This document shows, piece after piece, positions 1 through 7,193 of a DNA stretch of 13,049 nucleotides (positions within the stretch are counted from its first letter, which is position 1; each line of letters begins with the position of its first letter). The position numbers and the translations under genes are program-made. The DNA is from Clostridia bacterium. GTDB lineage: Bacteria > Bacillota > Clostridia > Christensenellales > Borkfalkiaceae. The notes beneath the pieces are model-generated. The model saw only the letters and a list, made by a program, of their open reading frames with translations. It was not told the DNA's origin and searched no databases. The stretch lies in assembly GCA_017628935.1 (NCBI GenBank), contig JAGBYC010000055.1, positions 1 to 13,049 on the forward strand, read 5' to 3'.

Positions 1-420
1 ACTTATTATTTCATCCATCGCGTCGGCATATCCGTCAAAGCCACGCCCCTTAATCGTCTTAAAGGCAAAGAGCGAAACGTAAGAAATTTTTCTAAATTCT
101 TCCCTTTCATCAACTTTTGAAATATGCACTTCAACCGTTGGCAAATCAACCGATTTTAACGCATCTAAAATAGCAACGCTTGTATGAGTGTACGCACCTG
201 CGTTTATAACGATACCGTCGTAACGCATATACGCTTTTTGAATAGCCGTACAAATATCGCCCTCACTATTAGATTGATAGCATTTTACTTTAACGCCTTC
301 TTCTTTAGCAGACGCTTTTATAAAATTAACAAGCGCCTTATAGTCTTTTTTACCGTAAAGGTCTGGCTCACGAACGCCAAGAATATTTAAATTAACACCG
401 TTTATCACAAGTATTTTCAT
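1..420 (-). CDS. aroQ: Type II 3-dehydroquinate dehydratase (3' end runs off window)
   Basis: Dehydrates 3-dehydroquinate to 3-dehydroshikimate, the third step of the shikimate pathway; cytosolic, and type II enzymes are normally dodecamers. 140 codons are visible with no stop, against a usual length of 140-150, so only a few residues should be missing. Seen motifs: N-terminal INGVNLNILG (residues 6-15), flexible-loop R17 and Y22 (REPDLYG), NAGAYTHTSVA (73-83, with N73 and H79), EVHISKV (97-103) and REEFR (106-110). These match the catalytic and substrate-binding positions known for the family. The usual Pro of NGPNLN is Val9. The ATG at 418-420 has GGAGTG ten bases upstream and lies inside the end of aroE-aroK, overlapping it by 29 bases. 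It is the last visible gene of the aromatic operon. The identification is secure. Confidence 0.95.
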   Translation of the reverse strand, partial: MKILVINGVNLNILGVREPDLYGKKDYKALVNFIKASAKEEGVKVKCYQSNSEGDICTAIQKAYMRYDGIVINAGAYTHTSVAILDALKSVDLPTVEVHISKVDEREEFRKISYVSLFAFKTIKGRGFDGYADAMDEIIS

Positions 421-1627
421 AACCTTTAATCACTCCAGTTACGGCGCTTAAAACGTCGCCGTTATTTAAAATTTCAAAGTCTTTTAAAGTATCGTATAAA
501 TCTTTTCTACTTTCGTAAAGTTGTTTAATGCCTACGCTTTTAGCAATAGGTCTATCCACACACGTTAGTAAGTTTATATCACGCGTAATTAACGCCAAAA
601 CTGAGTTGCGCTTAATAGCAGTTTGATTTTCAGCGCGAAGTACTGCTCCACCACCTAGCGAAATAACTTTACCACTAAGTTTAGCAACTTCACTAACAAT
701 TTCACTTTCAATACGCCTAAACTCGTCTTCGCCCTGTTCAGTTATTATTTGCGACGGCGTTTTTTTATACCTATTTTCAATTAAAACGTCGGTATCAATA
801 AAGTCGCGATTTAATTTTTCAGCCACCATTTTACCTACGGTAGTTTTACCAGCCGACGACATACCGTATAACACTATATTAGTTTTTTCGGTATGAACTT
901 TTGATATAATTTCTTCAGTTTTATCGTCGTTAATTGTAACGCCAAGCCAAAACTCTTCAGCAACTAATGCTTGTTTTACAAGCATAGGTAAGCCACTTGA
1001 ACAAATTAAGCCTAAACTTTCAGCTTGCATAATAAGGTCGGTTTTAAAAGGGTTGTACACACAGTCGAAAACGGCTATAAGGTTTGTAAATTTACTTAAA
1101 TCAATCACCTTGCCGTCAACGTTAGGATACGTTCCTACCGGCGTTGCGTGAATAATAACTTCGGTATCTAATAGGTCGTAGCAATTTTGGTAGTTTACGT
1201 CGCCCGTTCTACTAACAACGGTTACCTTTTTAGCCCCTTCTAACGCGCAAACTGTGGTAGCCGTTTTTGACGTTCCACCACTACCTAAAATCATAACGCA
1301 TTTATCTTTAAGCGATACACCTTTACGCTTTATCATATAACGCATACCTTCAGCGTCGGTATTATCACCGTAAAGCACGCCGTTTACGTTTTTTACTGCG
1401 TTAATTGAGCCTATGCTTTTAGCAACGGGGGTTAAATTAGTTACGTATTTTAACGCCTCTATCTTATAAGGAGCAGTAATATTAAACCCGTTATATTTAG
1501 TTGTTTTGAAAAATTTTTCAAGGTCAGTTTTAGGCACTTCAACCAAGTCGTACTCTAAGCCCATTTTAACGTGAATTTCACGCGAATAACTGTGACCTAA
1601 TTTTTCACCCATTAAACAATATTTCAT
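392..1627 (-). CDS. aroE-aroK: Fused shikimate dehydrogenase - shikimate kinase
   Basis: One 411-residue chain carries two consecutive but non-adjacent-substrate steps: NADPH-dependent reduction of 3-dehydroshikimate (AroE) and ATP-dependent 3-phosphorylation of shikimate (AroK). AroE part, about residues 1-232: substrate motif GHSYSREIH (11-19; the usual SP is SR), NITAPYK with catalytic Lys55, GDNTDAEG with Asp91, dinucleotide loop GSGGTSKTA (115-123), ATPVGTYP (160-167), and GLPMLVKQA (211-219). AroK part, about 247-405: Walker A GMSSAGKT (254-261), DTD (277-279), FRRIE (302-306), GGG (324-326), lid RPIAK (358-362) and R373. The linker is short, and both halves keep their key residues, so both should be active. 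The start lies one base after the pheA stop and lacks a good Shine-Dalgarno (AGGTAG is over 20 bases away), suggesting translational coupling. The 3' end overlaps aroQ. Confidence 0.95.
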   Translation of the reverse strand: MKYCLMGEKLGHSYSREIHVKMGLEYDLVEVPKTDLEKFFKTTKYNGFNITAPYKIEALKYVTNLTPVAKSIGSINAVKNVNGVLYGDNTDAEGMRYMIKRKGVSLKDKCVMILGSGGTSKTATTVCALEGAKKVTVVSRTGDVNYQNCYDLLDTEVIIHATPVGTYPNVDGKVIDLSKFTNLIAVFDCVYNPFKTDLIMQAESLGLICSSGLPMLVKQALVAEEFWLGVTINDDKTEEIISKVHTEKTNIVLYGMSSAGKTTVGKMVAEKLNRDFIDTDVLIENRYKKTPSQIITEQGEDEFRRIESEIVSEVAKLSGKVISLGGGAVLRAENQTAIKRNSVLALITRDINLLTCVDRPIAKSVGIKQLYESRKDLYDTLKDFEILNNGDVLSAVTGVIKGYENTCDKRC

Positions 1628-1628
1628 A

Positions 1629-2771
1629 CTAAATAATTTCGCTATAACTACCTAAAAATTCAAAATGTTCAGAGCCGTTTTCAAGTTCGGCAATAAGGTT
1701 TTTAACTTCTTTTTCACATACGTCGCCCACAAAATCGAAGTAGAACATAAATTCAAACTCGCTATTTATAATAGGGCGCGATTCAATTTTAGTAAGGTTT
1801 AAGCCAAGCATTGAAAACTTGTTAAGTAAGGTATTTAAACTGCCTGGTTTATGCCCTAAACTTGTCATAACACTGATACGGTCAGCACCTTTAAAGATTT
1901 TTAAATCTTTACAAATGCAAATAAATCTTGTATAGTTAGCCGAACTATCTTGAACGGCACTTTCTAAAATTTTAAGCCCGTAAACTTCAGCACAGTCGCC
2001 AGAACAAAGGGCTGCAATAGTTTTGTCGGTTGATTCGCTTACCATTTTAGCGGCAACTGCAGTATTTTCAACGGCTACCGTTTCAACGCCTAATTTTTTA
2101 AGATAGTTAGCGCATTGTGATAACGCTTGAGGGTGCGAATACACCTTTTTAATTTTACTTATATCACTACCCACGTTAGCAACTAAACAATGGTCTATTT
2201 TAATCCTTACCGATTTTACTACGTAAAATTTACGCTTTTTCATAAGGTCGTAAATTTCTAAAACTGAACCTGCCGTACTATTTTCAATAGGCAATACGCC
2301 AAACTCACAAAGCCCGTCGTCAATAGCATCAAAAACGCCTTCAAAATTTTTAAAATACGTTATGCTTGATACGGGGAAAATTTTTCTTGCCGCTGCTTGA
2401 CTGTTAGCACCTTTTATGCCTTGGCACGCAACCGACGCAGTTTTAGGCATAGTTTCACGCTCTTTATTTAAAACTTTTTCAAGTTTTTCAACCGTAGTAG
2501 ACGTTAAATTCATAAAATTAGTTTGATACGCCTTGCTGGTGTTGAAAATAGTTTTGTAAAGTTCTTTAATATAAATTTGTAATTCTTCAGGAGATTTTGA
2601 CGCTAAACGATATATAATATCGTTTTCACGCTCACTATCGTTAACTAATTTACCAGTTTGCGCCTTGCTTAACCCAACTTCTTTAGATAAAGCCATACGC
2701 TTTTGATAAAGTGTAATAAGTTCGTCGTCGATAGCGTCAATTTCTACACGAATATCATTTAAATTTTTCAT
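1629..2771 (-). CDS. pheA: Bifunctional chorismate mutase / prephenate dehydratase (P-protein)
   Basis: Converts chorismate to prephenate and then to phenylpyruvate, committing carbon to phenylalanine. Three domains are visible in 380 residues. Residues 1-85 are an AroQ-class chorismate mutase with R8, R25, K36, D45, R48 and E49, which align with E. coli R11, R28, K39, D48, R51 and E52. Residues about 112-288 are prephenate dehydratase with VACQGIKG, ENSTAGSV, SHPQALSQC and the catalytic NYTRF (T281-R282-F283). Residues about 298-375 are an ACT domain with GHKPGSL and ESRP (330-333), the signature of phenylalanine feedback binding. The length matches the E. coli enzyme. A GGTGA site (2775-2779) lies just before the ATG; aroC ends 14 bases upstream. 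The protein therefore has allosteric Phe control in addition to transcriptional control by the operon leader. Confidence 0.96.
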   Translation of the reverse strand: MKNLNDIRVEIDAIDDELITLYQKRMALSKEVGLSKAQTGKLVNDSERENDIIYRLASKSPEELQIYIKELYKTIFNTSKAYQTNFMNLTSTTVEKLEKVLNKERETMPKTASVACQGIKGANSQAAARKIFPVSSITYFKNFEGVFDAIDDGLCEFGVLPIENSTAGSVLEIYDLMKKRKFYVVKSVRIKIDHCLVANVGSDISKIKKVYSHPQALSQCANYLKKLGVETVAVENTAVAAKMVSESTDKTIAALCSGDCAEVYGLKILESAVQDSSANYTRFICICKDLKIFKGADRISVMTSLGHKPGSLNTLLNKFSMLGLNLTKIESRPIINSEFEFMFYFDFVGDVCEKEVKNLIAELENGSEHFEFLGSYSEII

Positions 2772-2785
2772 AATTCACCAAGTAA

Positions 2786-3847
2786 TTAAATAATTTCATC
2801 TAAAATAGCAATACAAACGGCACTTTCTACGCACGGAACGGCACGTGGAACAATGCAAGCGTCGTGCCTGCCGTTAACTTCTATTTGCACGTTTTGTTTA
2901 TTAATAACGTCGATAGTGCGTTGCGTTTTACTAATTGACGGAGTAGGACGGAAAGCAACCCTCATAGTTACTAAATTACCGTTAGAAATACCACCGTTTA
3001 TACCACCTGCGTTGTTAGAGTAAAAATTAACTTCGCCGTTATTATCATAATAAAGTTCGTCGTTAGCCGTGCTACCAGTTGTTTTTGCTATATCAAACCC
3101 AAGCCCAAACTCTACGCCTTTTACTGCAGGAATAGAGTAAATTAACCTTGAAATTTTACCTTCTAACCCGTCAAAAAGATTATCTCCAACGCCTGCTTTT
3201 AAGCCGTAAACGACACACTCTACCGTGCCACCAACCGAATTACCTTGCGCTTTTACGGTAGCAATTTTATTTAAAATTTCTTCTTTTTTGTCAAGTGACG
3301 GAAACTCACCGTCATTTCTAAGCGTTTCAACGTCAGCATAACTTAAAACACCGTTTTTATACGACTTAGCGTTAATTTCGCCAACCGACGATACGTACGC
3401 CGAAACGTAAATGCCTAAACTTTCAAGATACTGTTTAGCAATACCACCAACAACGCAAAGTGGAGCAGTAAGTCTACCAGAAAACCTACCACCACCGGCA
3501 AAATTAGTAACGCCGTTTTTTACGTAAGCAACGTAGTCAGCGTGTGACGGGCGTGGCTTACCTATTAAATTATCATAGTCGTTACTACGCGTGTTTTGGT
3601 TATAAATGTCGGCTGAAAAATCGCCTAAAATTTCGCCGTTGTTAACGCCCGTAAATATAGGAGCGTCAAGTTCTTTTCTACTTGTAGAAAAGACGCCTTT
3701 ATTCGCCTTACGGCGTGCTAAAAAGTTATTAAGTTTATCTTCACTAAAAGTAAAGCGTGGAAACCCAGTAGCCTTTACCCCTATTTTTTCGGCGTGTGAT
3801 TCGCCATAAATTTCAACCGTTATATTTTTACCGTTAAATTTCGACAT
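2786..3847 (-). CDS. aroC: Chorismate synthase
   Basis: Makes chorismate from 5-enolpyruvylshikimate-3-phosphate by 1,4-elimination of phosphate using reduced FMN, the last step of the common pathway. 353 residues, near the usual 350-400. The three family signatures are present: GESHAEKIG (15-23, His18), RPSHADY (99-105, His102) with the following GGGRFSGR stretch, and RHDACIVPRAVP near the C terminus (His328). The second signature is divergent from the usual GGGRSSARET. The start is well defined: ATG at 3845-3847 with a full AGGAGG (3856-3861) eight bases upstream, located inside the last codons of aroA, which it overlaps by 14 bases. No flavin reductase is visible, so whether it is mono- or bifunctional cannot be said. 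Confidence 0.96.
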   Translation of the reverse strand: MSKFNGKNITVEIYGESHAEKIGVKATGFPRFTFSEDKLNNFLARRKANKGVFSTSRKELDAPIFTGVNNGEILGDFSADIYNQNTRSNDYDNLIGKPRPSHADYVAYVKNGVTNFAGGGRFSGRLTAPLCVVGGIAKQYLESLGIYVSAYVSSVGEINAKSYKNGVLSYADVETLRNDGEFPSLDKKEEILNKIATVKAQGNSVGGTVECVVYGLKAGVGDNLFDGLEGKISRLIYSIPAVKGVEFGLGFDIAKTTGSTANDELYYDNNGEVNFYSNNAGGINGGISNGNLVTMRVAFRPTPSISKTQRTIDVINKQNVQIEVNGRHDACIVPRAVPCVESAVCIAILDEII

Positions 3848-5078
3848 CTACAACGCCTCCTAACTTAATAAAATCGTTAAAAAATTCTGGGTACGATTTT
3901 TGGTGCGCCTCTGCACCCTTAATAGTAAAATCGCCCTTGCCGTAACTACCTAAAACGGTTGCCGACATTACGGTGCGATGGTCGTTGCCACCATCAAAAT
4001 TACCACCTAAAACTTCGCCACCTACTATGTGTAAGTTGCCGTTAGAATACCACGATTTAACACCTGCAACGGTAAGCGTATCAATAACTGCGTTAATACG
4101 GTCACTTTCTTTTATGCGTAGCCTATCAACGTTTTTAATAACCGTTTCGCCCTTAGCGTACGCAGATACGCAAGCAATTACCTGAACTAAGTCTGGAATA
4201 TTTTCAGCATCTACCGTAATAGCGTTTAAGTCGCCCTTTTCAACGGTATACGCGCCGTTATTATAACTAATTTTAGCGCCCATATTACCTAAAACGCTTA
4301 TAATTTCGCTATCACCTTGACGGCTATTAGCGTTTAAGCCGGTAACGGTAACCTTTCCACCTAACGCGCCAAGCGATAACGTAAACGCCGCGCCAGAATA
4401 GTCGCCCTCAACGGCAACTTCGTTAATAGCAATATATTTTTGATTACCTTTTACAAAATATCCGTTCTCAATTTTTTTAACTTCAACGCCAAACTTATTT
4501 AATACGTCTAACGTGATATCAATATAAGAAACGCTTACAGCGTTGTTTTTTAAAATAATAGTGCTATCGCCATCAAGTAATGGCAACGCAAATAAAAGCC
4601 CCGAAATATATTGCGAACTAACGCTTGCGTCAATTTCAAACGTGCCTGCTTTTAACTTACCTTTTACGGTATGTCCGTCTATTTCAACACCAGCACTTTT
4701 AAGCGTAGTTGCAAGTTCATTAATAGGGCGTGACATAAGTTTGCCCTTACCAGTAAACTCAGCGTTAATACCAAGCGCGCAAGCAACGGGCATTAAAAAG
4801 CGCATTGTTGAACCACTTTCGCCTGCGTCTACCGTAACTTTACCTACCACGCTACGCCTACCGTTAACGATGACGTCATTACCGTCAAAGTAAATATCTC
4901 CACCCATAGCGTTAAGCGAAGAAACGGTGGCTTGAACGTCGGCTGATACTCCGGCATTTTTTATTTTTACCTTATCGCCCGACAAATACGCCGAAATTAT
5001 ATAACGGTGCGCGTAACTTTTGCTTGGTGGAGCGCTAACCGTTCCCGATAAGGCATTAGGGGTAATTTTAACTATCAT
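3834..5078 (-). CDS. aroA: EPSP synthase (3-phosphoshikimate 1-carboxyvinyltransferase)
   Basis: Transfers the enolpyruvyl group of PEP to shikimate-3-phosphate. 414 residues, two-lobed fold expected. Motifs: PSKSYAHR (18-25, Lys20 and Arg25), GESGSTMRFL (86-95), GKLMSRPI, SSQYISG, EGDYSGAA, NIPDLVQV with the catalytic Asp, LRIKESDR and DHRTVMS. The PEP-site loop corresponds to E. coli LGNAGTAMRPL: Gly96 is kept (Gly89) and Arg100 is kept (Arg93), but Thr97 and Pro101 are replaced by Ser90 and Phe94. This form is familiar from clostridial-type enzymes (from memory). The start ATG overlaps the aroB stop as ATGA and has no Shine-Dalgarno, so translation is probably coupled to aroB. It overlaps aroC by 14 bases at its 3' end. 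Confidence 0.96.
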   Translation of the reverse strand: MIVKITPNALSGTVSAPPSKSYAHRYIISAYLSGDKVKIKNAGVSADVQATVSSLNAMGGDIYFDGNDVIVNGRRSVVGKVTVDAGESGSTMRFLMPVACALGINAEFTGKGKLMSRPINELATTLKSAGVEIDGHTVKGKLKAGTFEIDASVSSQYISGLLFALPLLDGDSTIILKNNAVSVSYIDITLDVLNKFGVEVKKIENGYFVKGNQKYIAINEVAVEGDYSGAAFTLSLGALGGKVTVTGLNANSRQGDSEIISVLGNMGAKISYNNGAYTVEKGDLNAITVDAENIPDLVQVIACVSAYAKGETVIKNVDRLRIKESDRINAVIDTLTVAGVKSWYSNGNLHIVGGEVLGGNFDGGNDHRTVMSATVLGSYGKGDFTIKGAEAHQKSYPEFFNDFIKLGGVVDVEI

Positions 5079-6091
5079 AATAAATTTTCAAGTTCAGTAT
5101 AACTAATTTTTTTAACAACTGGCTTAGCAACATCTTCAACAAGCACGAAGTTTACGCTATCTCCAGTAGATTTTTTATCTTTTTTAATTTGATTTACAAG
5201 TTCTTTTGCCGTGAAATTGCAAGTTAAGTCAAAATTATATAAATTTAACACGCCGTATAACTTAGTAGTTACGTTATCACTTAAATTTAAAACTTTTTTA
5301 GAAAGTTTTATAGCGTAATTTATGCCTTTTGCAACGCATTCGCCGTGCGAATAATTGTAGCCAGACAAACTTTCTATTGCGTGGCCTACGGTATGACCTA
5401 AATTTAAAATCATACGCAAACCATTTTCAAACTCGTCGTTATTAACAACGTTTGCTTTAATTTGTAAGCAGTTATAAATAAGTTCTTTAGTAACGCCTTT
5501 TGAAATAAGTTCACTATTAACGGTATCACTTAAAAAAGCGTATTTTATAACTTCGCCCATACCACTAACAACTTCACGGTTAGGTAAAGTTTTTAAAAAG
5601 TTAACGTTAATATAAACGGCGTTTGGCTGATAAAACGTACCACATAAATTTTTACCTGACGGTAAGTCGATACCAGTTTTGCCTCCAACCGAACTATCTA
5701 CTGCCGATAAAAGCGTTGTTGGTACGGCAATAAGGGTAATTCCACGCATATAGGTAGACGCTACGAAAGCAACTATATCGCCAACTACTCCACCACCAAA
5801 AGTTACAACGGCGTCGTTACGAGTAAAACCGTTTTCGGCTAAAAAGTTTATAATTTTAAAATAATTTTCACCGTTTTTATTTTCTTCACCGTGTGGTAAA
5901 ACGTAGGTAAAAACGTTTTTGCCTGTAAAATAATTATCAAGCGCACCACCGTATAAAGCGTTAACGTTATCGTCGGTAACAATTAAAACGTTGCTACCGT
6001 TAACGTGGCTTGCCATTAAAGAAAATTGTGATAAATTATCGCTTAAAATAATATCGTAATTTTTTGATGCATTAACTTTTAAAGTAAGCAT
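5075..6091 (-). CDS. aroB: 3-dehydroquinate synthase
   Basis: NAD- and divalent-metal-dependent cyclisation of DAHP to 3-dehydroquinate, the second shikimate step. 338 residues, close to the usual 340-370. Visible motifs: GGGVVGDIVAFVASTYMRGI (99-118), PTTLLSAVDSSVGGKTGID (124-142), SGKNLCGTFYQP (145-156), and the metal ligands expected at E180 (GMGEVIKYA), H233 (LGHTVGHAIE) and H249 (YSHGE). The ATG at 6089-6091 has AGGTGG (6096-6101) four bases upstream. It is separated from tyrA by 66 bases containing a promoter and a palindrome, so aroB can probably be transcribed independently of the tyrA leader. The stop overlaps the aroA start (ATGA). Confidence 0.96.
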   Translation of the reverse strand: MLTLKVNASKNYDIILSDNLSQFSLMASHVNGSNVLIVTDDNVNALYGGALDNYFTGKNVFTYVLPHGEENKNGENYFKIINFLAENGFTRNDAVVTFGGGVVGDIVAFVASTYMRGITLIAVPTTLLSAVDSSVGGKTGIDLPSGKNLCGTFYQPNAVYINVNFLKTLPNREVVSGMGEVIKYAFLSDTVNSELISKGVTKELIYNCLQIKANVVNNDEFENGLRMILNLGHTVGHAIESLSGYNYSHGECVAKGINYAIKLSKKVLNLSDNVTTKLYGVLNLYNFDLTCNFTAKELVNQIKKDKKSTGDSVNFVLVEDVAKPVVKKISYTELENLL

Positions 6092-6106
6092 AAACCCACC
6101 TTTAAA

Positions 6107-6126
6107 TTTTTTAGTGTACTAAAAAA
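6107..6126. repeat. 20-base inverted repeat in the aroB 5' leader, candidate operator
   Basis: The sequence is TTTTTTAGTGTACTAAAAAA: two perfect 9-base arms around GT. It lies about 8-28 bases downstream of the transcription start expected from the promoter at 6141-6168 and 15 bases before the aroB ATG. As RNA the stem would be all A-U except one pair, and the bases after it are not a U-run terminator, so a DNA operator for a dimeric repressor is the more natural reading. No regulator is assigned. It lacks the CTAG core of the E. coli TrpR operator. Confidence 0.45.
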
Positions 6127-6140
6127 ACGTACTACTTTTC

Positions 6141-6168
6141 ATTGTAACACATTTTAACTATTTTTCAA
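6141..6168 (-). promoter_or_regulatory. Internal sigma-A promoter for aroB onward
   Basis: On the minus strand, -35 TTGAAA (6163-6168) and -10 TACAAT (6141-6146) are separated by 16 bases. The -35 lies inside the last codons of tyrA. Transcription would start near 6134 and give a leader of about 43 nt containing the palindrome at 6107-6126. It would let the common-pathway genes escape the Phe/Tyr attenuator, which makes sense because chorismate is also needed for Trp and folate. Confidence 0.55.
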
Positions 6169-7015
6169 GTGTTTTTTGTCTTTTTACGTCAATTTGTATC
6201 TTTCTTTCGTTGCCTTCTTGCAAAAGAGCACGTAAACCAACTACGTCGCCGTCTTTTAAGGCATCACGATACTTAGTTAAATTCACTAAAAATTCATCAA
6301 GTTCGCTTAAAAGTTTATCGCCGTTAGCAAGCATAAGCCCTGCCCACATATCAGCGTTCATACGGGCAACTCGCGTTAAATCAAGGTAACTACCAGCAGA
6401 GTAGCCAACGTGTTTTTCGGCTTGTGCATTTTTAATAAACGCGTTTGAAACAATATGGCAAAGTTGCGACGTGTACGCAATCATACTATCGTGATTTTCA
6501 CTACTTGTTTCAACCACTTTAGAAAATCCTATTGAAAGATATAAATCTTTCAAAATTTCAATATCGTTAGCGTTTGCGTTAACGTTTACAAGTATCATTG
6601 ACGCCTTATCAAATAGCGAACTTTGCGAGTGGTTTATGCCCGACAATTCTCTACCTGCCATAGGGTGTCCACCCACGAAAACAAGGTTAGAAAATTCTTT
6701 AGAAAAGTTTGCCATTTTATCAACGATACTACGCTTAACACCACAAAAATCGGTAACGATAGCACCCTTTTTTAAACGTGGTAAAAAAGGCGTTAACGAC
6801 GACGTAAAAAACTCTGGTCTAATAGCCACTACAAGCATATCAAGTTCACTTAAATTATTTGTGTCTAAAACGTAATGAATAGCGTTTAAACTAATAGCCT
6901 TTTCAATAACAGTATTAGATAAATCGTAGCCGTAAACAATATGGTTAGTTTTTTTAACTAACGCTTTACCAAAACTACCACCCATTAAACCTAAACCTAT
7001 AATACCTATTTTCAT
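6158..7015 (-). CDS. tyrA: Prephenate dehydrogenase
   Basis: Oxidative decarboxylation of prephenate to 4-hydroxyphenylpyruvate, the tyrosine branch. 285 residues: an N-terminal Rossmann domain with GLGLMGGS (7-14) and an acidic Asp31 at the end of the second strand, which in this fold usually favours NAD over NADP; then GGHPMAG (115-121) and ENHDSMIAYTSQLCH (173-187), matching the substrate-site segments of the family. There is no chorismate mutase domain and no C-terminal ACT domain, so allosteric Tyr control through an ACT domain is not expected; control may rest on the leader. The ATG is fixed by the Rossmann motif starting at residue 3, yet no good Shine-Dalgarno precedes it; a small hairpin (7023-7041) sits there instead. 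It is the first structural gene after the Phe/Tyr attenuator. Confidence 0.95.
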   Translation of the reverse strand: MKIGIIGLGLMGGSFGKALVKKTNHIVYGYDLSNTVIEKAISLNAIHYVLDTNNLSELDMLVVAIRPEFFTSSLTPFLPRLKKGAIVTDFCGVKRSIVDKMANFSKEFSNLVFVGGHPMAGRELSGINHSQSSLFDKASMILVNVNANANDIEILKDLYLSIGFSKVVETSSENHDSMIAYTSQLCHIVSNAFIKNAQAEKHVGYSAGSYLDLTRVARMNADMWAGLMLANGDKLLSELDEFLVNLTKYRDALKDGDVVGLRALLQEGNERKIQIDVKRQKTLEK

Positions 7016-7022
7016 TTTACTA

Positions 7023-7041
7023 ATGCTTTTTAAGGAAGCAT
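7023..7041 (-). other. Small hairpin at the tyrA ribosome entry region
   Basis: Arms ATGCTT and AAGCAT (6 bp) flank a 7-base loop, ending seven bases before the tyrA ATG, where a Shine-Dalgarno would be expected. It overlaps a five-codon ORF (MVML P, 7030-7047) without a ribosome site, which is probably chance. A role in tyrA translation is possible but unproven. Confidence 0.3.
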
Positions 7042-7112
7042 AACCATATATATAATAAATTAAAACGTTAAACCTTTGTATTTAACGGAGTATTGCACCG
7101 TTTATATTACGT

Positions 7113-7148
7113 AAAAAAACAGCCGTATCAACTAAATACGGCTGTTTT
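7113..7148 (-). terminator. Attenuator terminator (3:4 hairpin) upstream of tyrA
   Basis: On the minus strand AAAACAGCCGTAT (7136-7148) pairs perfectly with ATACGGCTGTTTT (7116-7128) over 13 bp with a 7-base loop, and the stem ends in a run of seven T (7113-7119). It is a textbook intrinsic terminator, but it lies in front of the operon and no gene precedes it on that strand except the leader peptide. It would end a leader RNA of about 155 nt when Phe and Tyr are plentiful. Confidence 0.9.
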
Positions 7149-7193
7149 CAAATACAAAATTAAAATTTTTAGTACGCAAAAAATAACCGTATT
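7135..7193 (-). promoter_or_regulatory. Antiterminator (2:3 pairing) competing with the terminator
   Basis: The minus-strand segment AATACGGTTATTTT (7180-7193) can pair with AAAACAGCCGTATT (7135-7148): 12 Watson-Crick pairs, one G-U wobble and one A-C mismatch in 14 positions. The second segment is exactly the first arm of the terminator, so the two structures exclude each other. The 31-base loop is A/T-rich. The distal strand begins four bases after the leader peptide stop, so a ribosome at the stop codon would cover it while one stalled at the Phe/Tyr run would not. Confidence 0.8.

Noticed and set aside
4543..4893. Plus-strand open frame of 116 codons inside aroA, and similar ones at 184-390, 8030-8254, 10691-10969 and 12023-12361
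   Set aside because: They lie antisense or out of frame within well-recognised genes, have no ribosome sites, and show no protein features of their own.
6107..6126. Palindrome as an intrinsic terminator of tyrA
   Set aside because: The stem is nearly all A-T with a 2-base loop, and on the minus strand it is followed by AT-rich sequence without a U-run. It is downstream of a promoter, not of a stop-codon-linked stem.
7030..7047. Second mini-ORF (MVMLP) before tyrA
   Set aside because: Five codons with no ribosome site and no regulatory codon pattern; likely chance.
7016..7075. A second promoter between the attenuator and tyrA (TATATATA tract)
   Set aside because: The TA-rich run resembles a -10, but no acceptable -35 lies 16-18 bases upstream.
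7116..7148. Plus-strand terminator use of the same hairpin
   Set aside because: On the plus strand the stem is followed only by CA after the TTTT that belongs to the stem, and no plus-strand gene precedes it. The minus strand has seven T.
7163..7183. A second copy of the aroB palindrome in the tyrA leader (GTACTAAAAA on the minus strand)
   Set aside because: Only half of the site matches and the other arm differs in sequence and spacing; probably chance in AT-rich DNA.
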